Shown: positions 52,791-61,056 of the stretch, piece by piece
Layout: the number at the start of each line of letters is the position of its first letter
Position numbering within the stretch: position 1 is the stretch's first letter
Source of the DNA: Rhodanobacter sp.
GTDB taxonomy: Bacteria; Pseudomonadota; Gammaproteobacteria; Xanthomonadales; Rhodanobacteraceae
Direction: 5' to 3'
DNA length: 64,000 nt
NCBI GenBank assembly: GCA_040371205.1
Contig: AP031382.1
Span: 682,001-746,000 of the forward strand
The notes under the pieces: generated by a model
Told to the model about the DNA's origin: nothing
Seen by the model: only the letters and a program-made list of their open reading frames with translations
Databases searched by the model: none
Position numbers and translations under genes: made by a program

Positions 52791-54604
52791 GCGTTGGCTC
52801 CGGGCACGGCATCGAAGGCCACCGTCAGTCGCGCACGGTCGCCGTGGAACGGCACGGTGCCGTGCCAGACATAGGAGGGAAACAGCACCAGCATGCCGGC
52901 CGCCGGGCGCACCACGTGCTGCGCATGCAGCGGCGGCACGGTGGCGATGCCGGGCTCGCCGAAGGCGAGGCAGCCGTCCGGCGTGTCCGCATCGGCGATG
53001 CCGTCGGGCAGGTCGATGTAGCAGGCGGAGGAGATCCAACCGCGCGGATGCACGTGGTTGGCGTGGAAGCCTGCGTCGCGCAGCCGCACCGACCAGCTGC
53101 CGTTGAAACGATAGCTGCCGCGGTTGCGCCGGCGCAGCGCGTCGTCGCCGTGGCCGATGTGCGCGAGGTAGTCGCGGATCGGTGCGTCGAACGCGGCGAA
53201 CAGCGCGTGGATCACCGGGTCGTCGTGGCGCGCGAGGTCGGCGGTGGTCTCGGTGCCGTGGCGCAGCGACTGGAACAGCAGCGGATGGCCCTGCGGGTCG
53301 TGCAGTTTTTCCAGGCTGCGCTTGAGGTCGGCGAGGAAGTCGTCGAGCCGCGACCAGCCATCCGGCGTCTGCAGGCGATAGGGCTTCACCCGTTGCGCGT
53401 AGTCGCAATACGCGTCGTGGCGCGCATCGCCGAGCAAACGCCAGGCGGTGGTTTGCAGCGCGATCAGGTACTGGTCGTCCGGCGCGTCGGCGAGCAGGGC
53501 CTCGCACTCGGCCAGTGCCTGTTCCGCCTCGCCGGTGCCGAGCAGGGCGGCGGCGAGCAGGTTGCGCGCGGCCGGCGTGGGTGCGCGGGCCAGTGCGCGT
53601 CCGGCCAGGTCGCGCGCCAGTGCCGGATCGACGTCGAGTGCGGCGAGTCCCGCGCGCACCAGCAGGGCCGGCGAAGCCTGCGTGCGTGCCGCGAGGCTGG
53701 CGAGGCAGGCCAGCGCGCCCTGCGCATCGCCGGCGCCTTGCAGGATCGCGGCCTTGGCGGCGAGCAGGGCTTCGTCGCCGGCGAAGCGTTGCAATGCCTG
53801 GTCGAGCAGCGCGGTGGATTGCGCGTGGTCGCCGGTGCGCATCCATACCAGCCGCGCCAGGTGATCGTGCGCCTCGACGTTGCGGGGATCCTGCTGCAGG
53901 CCGTCGCGCAGTGCCGATTCGGCGCGTTCGAATTCGCCGAGTGCGATCAGGCTGCGCGCATGCGTGAAATGCACGCCCGCATCGCGGTGCCCCTGCGCCA
54001 GCGCGCGGTCGGCCAGGCGTTCGGCGTCGCGGTGCTGTTCCGCGGCGGCTAGCGCGATGGCCAATGCATGCGCCGCGCCGGCGTGCTCCGGTGCGGCCTC
54101 GGCGAGCCGGCGGTAGAAAGCGACGGCATCGTCGCGGCGGCCCAGCGCGACGAGTGCGGCCACATGCTGCGCGACCAGTTCGGCCGGCGCACGGCCGGTG
54201 GCGCACAGCGGTTCGACGATGGCCAGCGCTTCGGCGGGCCGCCGCCGGTCGTTGCAGTGGCGCGCCAGCAGCAGCGCGGCCTGCGGCAATCTGGTGGCCG
54301 CGCGCCGCAGCAGCGGCTCGGCTTCCTCGTCGCGGCCGGCGTTGAGCAGCAGCTCGCCCAGCGTGGCGAGCGTGGGCGCCCAGTGCGGATCGAGCGCCAG
54401 CGCCTGGCGCAGCAAGGCCTCCGCACCGTCGGTATCGCCCAGGCCGAGGCGCAGGCCGCCGAACAGGCGCAACGCTTCCACGCTGTCGGGATGTTCCGCC
54501 ACGATGGCCTGCAACCGGTCGTGCGCGCTGCGCAGGTCGCCGCCTTGCAGCAGTGCGCCGACCTGGCGCATGGATTCGAGCAGCGTGGGCGTGGCGGTGG
54601 GCAT
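52787..54604 (-). CDS. TPR protein with C-terminal 2OG-Fe(II) oxygenase-like domain
   Basis: 605 residues, no signal peptide, presumably cytoplasmic. Residues ~1-430 are successive tetratricopeptide-like helical pairs (AEALLRQALALDPHWAPTLATLGELLLNAG and similar, quoted in parts). The C-terminal ~150 residues match the 2OG-Fe(II) oxygenase family of the PF13759 type: GSYRFNGSWSVRL, HVHPRGWISSACYID (H517/H519), then VWHGTVPF with H581 and an arginine near 592 for 2-oxoglutarate. Start ATG 54604; a longer frame to 54697 runs into a repeat. Between two GH65 genes with a 4-bp overlap downstream. Its substrate is unknown. Confidence 0.85.
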   Translation of the reverse strand: MPTATPTLLESMRQVGALLQGGDLRSAHDRLQAIVAEHPDSVEALRLFGGLRLGLGDTDGAEALLRQALALDPHWAPTLATLGELLLNAGRDEEAEPLLRRAATRLPQAALLLARHCNDRRRPAEALAIVEPLCATGRAPAELVAQHVAALVALGRRDDAVAFYRRLAEAAPEHAGAAHALAIALAAAEQHRDAERLADRALAQGHRDAGVHFTHARSLIALGEFERAESALRDGLQQDPRNVEAHDHLARLVWMRTGDHAQSTALLDQALQRFAGDEALLAAKAAILQGAGDAQGALACLASLAARTQASPALLVRAGLAALDVDPALARDLAGRALARAPTPAARNLLAAALLGTGEAEQALAECEALLADAPDDQYLIALQTTAWRLLGDARHDAYCDYAQRVKPYRLQTPDGWSRLDDFLADLKRSLEKLHDPQGHPLLFQSLRHGTETTADLARHDDPVIHALFAAFDAPIRDYLAHIGHGDDALRRRNRGSYRFNGSWSVRLRDAGFHANHVHPRGWISSACYIDLPDGIADADTPDGCLAFGEPGIATVPPLHAQHVVRPAAGMLVLFPSYVWHGTVPFHGDRARLTVAFDAVPGANA

Positions 54605-54664
54605 CAGCTTGCGTGTGGCCGGTCGCAAGGGTCCGCCGTTCGCCCTGAGCGCAGCGCCGAAGGC

Positions 54665-54708
54665 GCGAAGTCGAAGGGCCGGCGCCAGGATGGGCACTTC
54701 GACTTCGC
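54665..54708. repeat. Inverted repeat, REP-like, between the oxygenase-like and GH65 genes
   Basis: GCGAAGTCGAAG (54665-54676) and CTTCGACTTCGC (54697-54708), a perfect 12-bp inverted repeat with a 20-nt spacer. The CTTCGACTTCGC and CGCCCTGAGC words are typical of dispersed xanthomonad repeats. Being inside an operon, the hairpin could tune mRNA stability. Confidence 0.65.
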
Positions 54709-54748
54709 CGCTGCGCGGCTATGCCCGGTGCGAACGGTTGGGGATGCG

Positions 54749-56995
54749 TCAGGGTTCATGGCGCACCAGCTTCGCCTTGCCCGCCGCATCGCGCTCCACG
54801 CTGATGTCGTAGCGCTTGCCGCGGAAGCTCACGCCTTTGAGCGTGACCGATTTCCAGCTCGGCGGCAGCACCGGCGCGTAGGCGGCGTCCAGCCCCTTGC
54901 CGTCGATGCGCAGGCCGGTGAGGCCGTAGACCAGGCTCTGGATGTAGCCGGCGGAGGTGGCGAGGATGTAGCCGGCGTTGTTGGCCACGGTCTCGGTGCG
55001 CACGTTGAACGGCGGCTTGAGGAAACCCACCAGGTTGCGCTGCAGCCACTCGCCGGCGGCCTTGCCGTCGCCGAGCTCCGCCTCGCCCACCGCCAGCATC
55101 ACCATCATCATTTCGTTGGGGTCGTCGCCGTGCGTCTTCAGCTCGTGCAACTGGAAGGCGAAGTCGTTGCGGCGCACCTGCGGCGACATCGGCAGGTCGA
55201 GGTTGGGGTACATCAGCCAGGCCAGCGAGGAGCCCATCCAGGTGATCTTGTCGTGCGGCACCGAGGGGTCGAAGTCGTAGTGGCGCTGCTCCGCCTCGTC
55301 GAACGGGATGTACATCCTGTCGGCGATGCGCGACCACTGCGGGTCGGGCGTGGCGCCGACCAGTTTCGCCGCCTTGACGGCGATGCGCAGCGCCTTCTGC
55401 GCGGCGGCGTTGGTGAAGGCGTCGTTGGGCACGTCGTTGTAGGCCTCGTCGGGCGAGGTGACGTGCAGGATCTCGTAGCGATCGTGCGCCTTGTCGTAGG
55501 TGACGCGGCTGGCCCAGAACTCGGCGATGCCGTGGATCACCGGCCAGCCGTCCTGCTTCAGCCAGTCCATGTCGCCCGTGGCGAGCCAGTATTGCCACTG
55601 CGCGATGGCGATGTCGGCGTTGACGTGGATCTCGCGGTAGACGTCGTAGGCAAAGTGCGGCGTGTTGTCGATGCCGGTCTGCGGATCGGCCTCCCACGGG
55701 TACATCAGGCCCTTCGCGCCGTACTGCTTCGCGCGCGCCAGCGCAGGCTGCATGGTGCGGTGGCGGAACATCACGATGGGCTTGGCGCGCTCGGGATGCA
55801 GCAACAGCAGCGCGGGGAACACCCACGAGTCGCTGTCCCAGAACGCGTGGCCGGCGTAGTTCGGGGTGAGCGCGCAGGCGCCCATCGGCCAGGCCGTGCC
55901 CACCGTGGTGTTGGACAGCAGGTAGTACAGGTCCGAATGCACGGCTTTCTGCACCTGCGGGTCGCCGTCGACCACGATGTCGGATTGCCACAACGCGTGC
56001 CACGCATCGCGGTGGCGCGCCAGCAACGCGTCGAAGCCGGTGTCGCGCGCCTGCGTGGCGAGCGCGAGGTCGGCCTTGGCGTCGCCACCCCAGCCTTCGC
56101 GCGAGACGGCGACGTACTTGGTGAAGGCGTAGCTGCGCCCCTGTTCGAGGTGCACCACCAGATCCAGCGACAGCTTGTACGGCCCCTTGCTCACCGTGGC
56201 GCTCTTCACCGCAACGCCGGCCGGCAGCTGCAGCGCGGCGGCCTCGGCCATCGCCAGGCCCTGTTCGGCGCGGCCGTCCAGCCACAGCGTGAGCGTCTTC
56301 GCATTGCCGTCGTTCGACAGTACCTGCGTGTAGCCGGGGTACCACACCGGCGCGCGGTCGGGCGTGGGCACCGGCTTGTTGTCCAGGTTCTGGCCGCTGG
56401 CGATCACCGCGGCGATCATCTGGTCGCCGCTTATGCTGCCGATGGGGAAGCGCGGCTGGTGCTCCGACCACAGGCGGATCGGGAAGCTGAGCTGCACGTC
56501 GCCGCTGAACTTCGGCGTGACGGTGAAGCGCACCGCGGCGAGGTGCGGGTCGGCCTGGCTGACGAAGCTCTGCACTTCCACGCCGCTGGACTTGTTCGCG
56601 TAGTCGAAGTCGTAGCGCGTGGTGAGCGTGGCGTCGTGCATGTCCAGCGTCTGCGCGTAGCCGGCGAAGATCTTCGCGTCCAGCCGCGTCGAGTTCAGCC
56701 AGCCGCCGCCGGGGTTGTAGTCGATCTCGTTCCAGCCGGGGATCGCCGCCGGGCGCGCGATGTCGCCCTTGGCGTAGTCCATGAAGGCGACCATGTAGCT
56801 GCGGTCGGGTTCGGTGCCGCGCGGCGAGGTCATCACCGAGAAGTAGCCGTTCGCCAGGTAGCTGGGGAAGTAGCTGCCGAAGTTCGCGCTGGTGCCGGTG
56901 AGCAGGAAACTGGGGTCGGTGGCGCCGTGGGCCAGCGGCGCGAGCAGTGCGCCGAGCAGGACGGATGTGGTGAGGCCGATACGGCGAAGTTTCAT
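54749..56995 (-). CDS. Exported GH65-family alpha-glucoside hydrolase, copy 2
   Basis: 748 residues with a signal peptide (RRIGLTTSVLLGALLAPLAHG). Same domain plan as the GH65 at 50526: RGTEPDRSYMVAFMD, HAFWDSDSWVFPALLL, catalytic-acid segment TSPDEAYNDVPND (E517) and RTETVANNAGYILATSAGYIQ. It retains the PDE of the classic GPDE motif, whereas copy 1 has VQE. No phosphorylase phosphate site is evident. Likely a periplasmic alpha-glucosidase of the acid trehalase/kojibiose hydrolase branch. Preceded by the MFS gene (53-bp gap). Confidence 0.87.
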   Translation of the reverse strand: MKLRRIGLTTSVLLGALLAPLAHGATDPSFLLTGTSANFGSYFPSYLANGYFSVMTSPRGTEPDRSYMVAFMDYAKGDIARPAAIPGWNEIDYNPGGGWLNSTRLDAKIFAGYAQTLDMHDATLTTRYDFDYANKSSGVEVQSFVSQADPHLAAVRFTVTPKFSGDVQLSFPIRLWSEHQPRFPIGSISGDQMIAAVIASGQNLDNKPVPTPDRAPVWYPGYTQVLSNDGNAKTLTLWLDGRAEQGLAMAEAAALQLPAGVAVKSATVSKGPYKLSLDLVVHLEQGRSYAFTKYVAVSREGWGGDAKADLALATQARDTGFDALLARHRDAWHALWQSDIVVDGDPQVQKAVHSDLYYLLSNTTVGTAWPMGACALTPNYAGHAFWDSDSWVFPALLLLHPERAKPIVMFRHRTMQPALARAKQYGAKGLMYPWEADPQTGIDNTPHFAYDVYREIHVNADIAIAQWQYWLATGDMDWLKQDGWPVIHGIAEFWASRVTYDKAHDRYEILHVTSPDEAYNDVPNDAFTNAAAQKALRIAVKAAKLVGATPDPQWSRIADRMYIPFDEAEQRHYDFDPSVPHDKITWMGSSLAWLMYPNLDLPMSPQVRRNDFAFQLHELKTHGDDPNEMMMVMLAVGEAELGDGKAAGEWLQRNLVGFLKPPFNVRTETVANNAGYILATSAGYIQSLVYGLTGLRIDGKGLDAAYAPVLPPSWKSVTLKGVSFRGKRYDISVERDAAGKAKLVRHEP

Positions 56996-57048
56996 GGACG
57001 CTCCCGTGGCATGGTCCGGCGCCTGCCATGGCGCGGTGGGTGGAAAGG

Positions 57049-58317
57049 CTATTTCGCGGCGAGGCGGATGCCGGGCGCGGGCGCGCCCATGCCGTGGCGG
57101 TCGGTCTCGCGCTTGAAGAGGAACAGCGTGACCAGGATCAGCGCCATCGGCACCAGCGAGAAATAGAACGCGTCGATGCCGTTGAAGCGCGAGAACACGA
57201 TGGCGGTGATGCGCGAGCCCAGCGTGCCGCCCAATGCGGAGAAGATCACGATCAGGCCGGTCATCGCCGCGTGCGCCGGTTTGGGCAGCGAGCTGAGCGC
57301 CACCGAGTTGATCACCGGGTAGATCGGCGCCATCAGCAGGCCGATCAACGGAATCAGGTAGGCGGCCGCGGGCGCGCTGAACCAGCCGACGTCGGGGCGC
57401 GCCGCCACGCCGCGCGCCAGCGGCAGCACCAGCAACACCAGCGCGCCCATGCCGAGCACGCAGACGTTCAGCAAGGTGTACCAGCGCACCCGACGCAGCA
57501 CCTGACCGGCGCCGATGCGGCCGATCGCGGTGGCGGCGGCGAGGATGCTCGCCATCTGGATGCTCATGGCATTCGGCAGTTTCAGGATCTCGTTGTTGAA
57601 GGTGGGCAGCCAGGTGCCGAAGCTCTGCTCGATCAGCACGTACAGGAAGGCCGAGGCGAGGAACACGTACACCAGCGGCCGCACGAACAGGTGGAGCATC
57701 TCCAGCAGCGAGCCGCGCATCGACTTGCCTTCGCCGCTGCGCGCGGCGGACTCGTCCATCTGCGAACCGGCCAGCAGCACGATCACCAGCACGCAGATCG
57801 CGGCGAGCAGCCAGTAGACGTTGAGCCAGGAAGGGTCGGCCGGCGCGTGCCGGTCCACGAAGGCGCTGAACAGCCAGCCGGCGATCAGCACGCCGACCAT
57901 GAACAGGCCCTCGATGGTGTTGGTCAGGCGGCCATGCTCGGCCTTGTCGCGGGTGAGCAGGCCGATCGACGAATAGACGGACACCTTGACCAGCGCGAAC
58001 GACACGCCGACGCAGGTGAACAGCAGTTCGGTGGTGTGGAAGCCGGGAAACATCGGCATCGACGCGCACGCCACGGCGACGATGGCCAGCGCGATCATCA
58101 TCGAGCGCCGGTAGCCGAGCAGCGGCAGGAACGACGCCACCAGGAACGAAGTGACCGCAATCGGCAGGTCCTTGAACAGTTCCAGCAGGCTGGCCTGCGG
58201 CTTGCCCACGCCGAAGGTGTAGATGGATTGCAGGATCACCGTGCCAACGCTGTTGAGCAGGATGGCGAAGACCACGTAGGTCAGCGCGAGTGCGGCGATC
58301 ATGCGATAACGATTCAT
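57049..58317 (-). CDS. MFS sugar transporter
   Basis: 422 residues with about 12 membrane-spanning segments, inner membrane. ATG 58317 has a GAGGTG ribosome site; a longer frame to 58368 does not. Segments such as RMIAALALTYVVFAILLNSVG, YRRSMMIALAIVAVACASM and IFSALGGTLGSRITAIVFS support the FucP-like branch of the superfamily, less clearly than the FucP protein at 36722. Its position between the receptor and the hydrolases suggests uptake of the released sugar or of the intact disaccharide, which the cytoplasmic GH65-HAD fusion would then use. Confidence 0.85.
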   Translation of the reverse strand: MNRYRMIAALALTYVVFAILLNSVGTVILQSIYTFGVGKPQASLLELFKDLPIAVTSFLVASFLPLLGYRRSMMIALAIVAVACASMPMFPGFHTTELLFTCVGVSFALVKVSVYSSIGLLTRDKAEHGRLTNTIEGLFMVGVLIAGWLFSAFVDRHAPADPSWLNVYWLLAAICVLVIVLLAGSQMDESAARSGEGKSMRGSLLEMLHLFVRPLVYVFLASAFLYVLIEQSFGTWLPTFNNEILKLPNAMSIQMASILAAATAIGRIGAGQVLRRVRWYTLLNVCVLGMGALVLLVLPLARGVAARPDVGWFSAPAAAYLIPLIGLLMAPIYPVINSVALSSLPKPAHAAMTGLIVIFSALGGTLGSRITAIVFSRFNGIDAFYFSLVPMALILVTLFLFKRETDRHGMGAPAPGIRLAAK

Positions 58318-58420
58318 GCGCACCTCGTGTAGGCGGGCTTCGCGGAAAAAGACGGCCCGAACCGCCATCGCGCAATCCGGGCCGAAACGCGGGGAGAGCC
58401 GTGTTGCTGGAGCTTGCTTG

Positions 58421-58460
58421 CCCTGCCGTCGCTGCCGCGTGTGCGGCGGCGACGGCAGGG
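58421..58460 (-). terminator. Strong hairpin between the third TonB receptor and the MFS gene
   Basis: CCCTGCCGTCGCTGCCGC (58421-58438), loop GTGT, GCGGCGGCGACGGCAGGG (58443-58460): an 18-bp stem with one mismatch, 17 bp after the receptor stop. No T run follows on the minus strand, so it may be a partial terminator or mRNA-stability element separating receptor from transporter expression. Confidence 0.7.
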
Positions 58461-58477
58461 TGTGCCTCAGGCCTGCG

Positions 58478-61024
58478 TCAGAACTGGTACTTTGCCTGGA
58501 AGGTGTACTGGTGGCCTTCCAGCGTGCGTGCCAGCAGCACGCCCGACGCGTCGGTGGCGTTGCCGGCGATGCGCGAGTTCGACTCGGTCAGGCCCAGCGT
58601 GTCGGTGACGTTGGAGCCGAGCAGGGTGAACACCCAGTGCTTGTTGTAGGTGTACTGCGCGCCGATGCTGAAGTCGGTATAGCTGCCCAGCTGCTGCAGC
58701 GCGAGCTGATCCTGGGTGTGCGATCCCACGTATTCCATCGTGGTCCACAGCATCAGCTCGCCTTGGGGCAGGTTGAAGTGCAGCGACGGCGTGATGCGTG
58801 CCTGGAACCTGGGCTGGCGCTGCAGCTGCTTGCCTTCGTAGGTGCTGACGAATTGGCCGGTGGGGTTGTCGCTTGTCGGCAAGCCGTAGAACACCGCATC
58901 GCCTTGGAAGTGCGAGTAGTGGCCGTCCATCCAGTCGCCCGAGGCGGTGATCGAGAACATCTGGTCCGGCGTGGTGGCGCGCACCTGGAAGTTGATGCCC
59001 TTGGTGTCCGAGCCGTAGGTGGAGTACCCGCCGAGCGGCACGCCAAGGATCGACGGCTGGTAGGACAGGCCGTTGAACTGGCGGTGGTAGAACGAGACGT
59101 CGGTGCTGAGCCAGTCGGCTGCGTACTTGTAGCCCACTTCGAAGTTCTGGATCTTCAGCAGCGGCGGCGTGTTGCCGGTGGCGTTGCCGCGCATGTCGTC
59201 GAAGCCGTTGAAGTGCGCGCCCTTGTTGGCGCGGACGTACACGGCCATGTTGTCCTGGATCTTGTAGGTCGCGCCCGCCGTCCACGACGTGTGGGTCTTG
59301 TTGTAGTCGGTGATCGAGTAGGTGCCGTTGCACATCGACACGCTGTTGTCGTAGAGCGTGTTGGCGTTGCCGTCGATGTTGACGCTGGAGAGGTTGCACA
59401 CGGTGTTGCGGGCGTCCTCATTCTCCACGCGCGCCGACGCGTCGAAGATCCACTGGTCGAGCTTCCAGGTGTCGGACAGGTAGAACGCCTTGTTGTCGGC
59501 CTTGCCGTTCTCGGTGATGTTGTAGCCGCCGTTGAAGATCAGGCCCTGCGCGTTGGTGACGTAGTAGGTCTGGCCGCCCTGCATGTAGCTCACGGCGATC
59601 GGCGTGGCGTTCGGCGTGTTGGTCATCAGCATCGGGTTGCCGAGCGACCAGCGGTCGTCGTCGGTGTAGTGCGCCAGGTACAGGCCGGCGGTCAGGGTGT
59701 TGCCCTCGAACAGCTCCCGGCTGATGCGGAAGTCGTTGACCACGTTGTGCAGGTTCTTGTGGATGTGCCACAGGCCCTGGCTGATCACGTCCAGGTTGGG
59801 ATCGGTGATGGTGCCGGCGCCATTGGTGTAGGCGGCGACGGGCGTGACGCCCGCGGGCACGCCGTTGTCGCTCTCCCACGAGCTGAGCGTCTGCGGGTTG
59901 GAGCCCGAGAACAGCGCGTTGGTGTCCATGTTGCCGCCGTCGACGAGGAACTTGTCGCTGACCGTCCAGCCGTTGCCGAAGTCCCAGTCGAAGTTGACGC
60001 CGAAGAAGCCGAGCTGCGCGCCGCGGCCGTCGGCGAGGTTCACGTTGGTGCCGCCGCCGGGGTAGCTCTCCAGGTAGGTGTGCTGCATCGCCGTGCTGTA
60101 GTACGTGCTGGTCAGCGGGTCGAAGCCGGGGTAGTCGGAGAACACGCCCGGGCGGTCCTGGATCAACGGAACCGGGGTGATGAACTGGTTCTTGTCGTCG
60201 AGGCCGCGCGCCCAGAACACCAGCGAGCCGTTGTCCCAGTCCTTGGTCAGCGTGGCGGTGAGCTGGCCGCCCTTGTCGGCGGGGTATTGCGGATCGCGCA
60301 CGCCGTTGGAGTCGCGGTAGAAGCCGCCCACGCTGCCGTACCAGCCGTTCCTGCCGATCGGGAAGCCGTAGAAGCCGTCGATGCGGCGCAGGTCGCCGGT
60401 GCCATAGGTGACGCCGATGTCGCCGGACGGCGTGTCGGTGCCCTGCTTGAGGATGTAGTTGGAGGTGAGGCCGATCTGGCCGTCGCCGAACACCACCGAC
60501 GGGCCACCCTCCAGCAGTTCCACGTGGTCGATGGTGTCGTCGAGGCGGAACATCGAGCTTTGCTCGAAGAACGACAGCGACGGCATGCCGTACAGCGGCG
60601 TGCCCATGATCTGGTTGGTGTAGAACGGCGCGTCGCCGCCGCCCGGGAAGCCGGCGATCTCGATATTGGCGCCGGTTTCGCCGCCGCTGGATTCGGGCCA
60701 CACGCCGGGCGCGAGTTTCAGCAGGTCCGCGGCGCTGCGCGGGTTGGCCTGCTGGATCTGGGCGTCGGTGGCGGTGGTGATCGAGTAGCTGGCGTCGATC
60801 TTGCGAACGCCTGCGCTGCTGGCCGAGCCGGTGACGACGACCTGCTGCAGCGACTTCACGTTCTTGCCGTTCTTCGCGTTGTTTTCGGCCTTCTGCGTGG
60901 CATTGGTGGCGGTGGCGGTGGCGGTGGCGGCCTGGCCGGTGTCCTGCGCCATCGCGGCGCCGGATGCCAGGGCGGCTGCGATCGCCGCGGACAAGGTCAA
61001 GCTTGTAAGTATGCGTGCACTCAT
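58478..61024 (-). CDS. TonB-dependent receptor, third of three
   Basis: 848 residues from ATG 61024, preferred over ATG 61039 because GGGGAG lies 8 bp upstream of it. Signal peptide MSARILTSLTLSAAIAAALA. A Thr/Ala/Lys-rich N-terminal spacer is followed by the plug (QQVVVTGSASSAGVRKIDAS, DLLKLAPGVWPESSGGETGA) and a barrel ending TFQAKYQF with the C-terminal phenylalanine. It should import alpha-glucosides for the surrounding GH65/GH37 enzymes (inferred from operon position). 32 bp after the GH65-HAD gene, same strand. Confidence 0.92.
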   Translation of the reverse strand: MSARILTSLTLSAAIAAALASGAAMAQDTGQAATATATATNATQKAENNAKNGKNVKSLQQVVVTGSASSAGVRKIDASYSITTATDAQIQQANPRSAADLLKLAPGVWPESSGGETGANIEIAGFPGGGDAPFYTNQIMGTPLYGMPSLSFFEQSSMFRLDDTIDHVELLEGGPSVVFGDGQIGLTSNYILKQGTDTPSGDIGVTYGTGDLRRIDGFYGFPIGRNGWYGSVGGFYRDSNGVRDPQYPADKGGQLTATLTKDWDNGSLVFWARGLDDKNQFITPVPLIQDRPGVFSDYPGFDPLTSTYYSTAMQHTYLESYPGGGTNVNLADGRGAQLGFFGVNFDWDFGNGWTVSDKFLVDGGNMDTNALFSGSNPQTLSSWESDNGVPAGVTPVAAYTNGAGTITDPNLDVISQGLWHIHKNLHNVVNDFRISRELFEGNTLTAGLYLAHYTDDDRWSLGNPMLMTNTPNATPIAVSYMQGGQTYYVTNAQGLIFNGGYNITENGKADNKAFYLSDTWKLDQWIFDASARVENEDARNTVCNLSSVNIDGNANTLYDNSVSMCNGTYSITDYNKTHTSWTAGATYKIQDNMAVYVRANKGAHFNGFDDMRGNATGNTPPLLKIQNFEVGYKYAADWLSTDVSFYHRQFNGLSYQPSILGVPLGGYSTYGSDTKGINFQVRATTPDQMFSITASGDWMDGHYSHFQGDAVFYGLPTSDNPTGQFVSTYEGKQLQRQPRFQARITPSLHFNLPQGELMLWTTMEYVGSHTQDQLALQQLGSYTDFSIGAQYTYNKHWVFTLLGSNVTDTLGLTESNSRIAGNATDASGVLLARTLEGHQYTFQAKYQF

Positions 61025-61056
61025 GTTCTGACTCCCCATCAGTTCGGATTTAAAGG

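Noticed and set aside
54068-57166. Plus-strand frame of over 1000 codons across the TPR and GH65 genes
   Set aside because: Shadow of minus-strand genes with clear domains; translated composition is not protein-like.
58308-58321. AACGATTCAT at the MFS start as a seventh LacI operator
   Set aside because: It overlaps the start codon of a gene inside the other operon and lacks the TTGG half-site; chance match.
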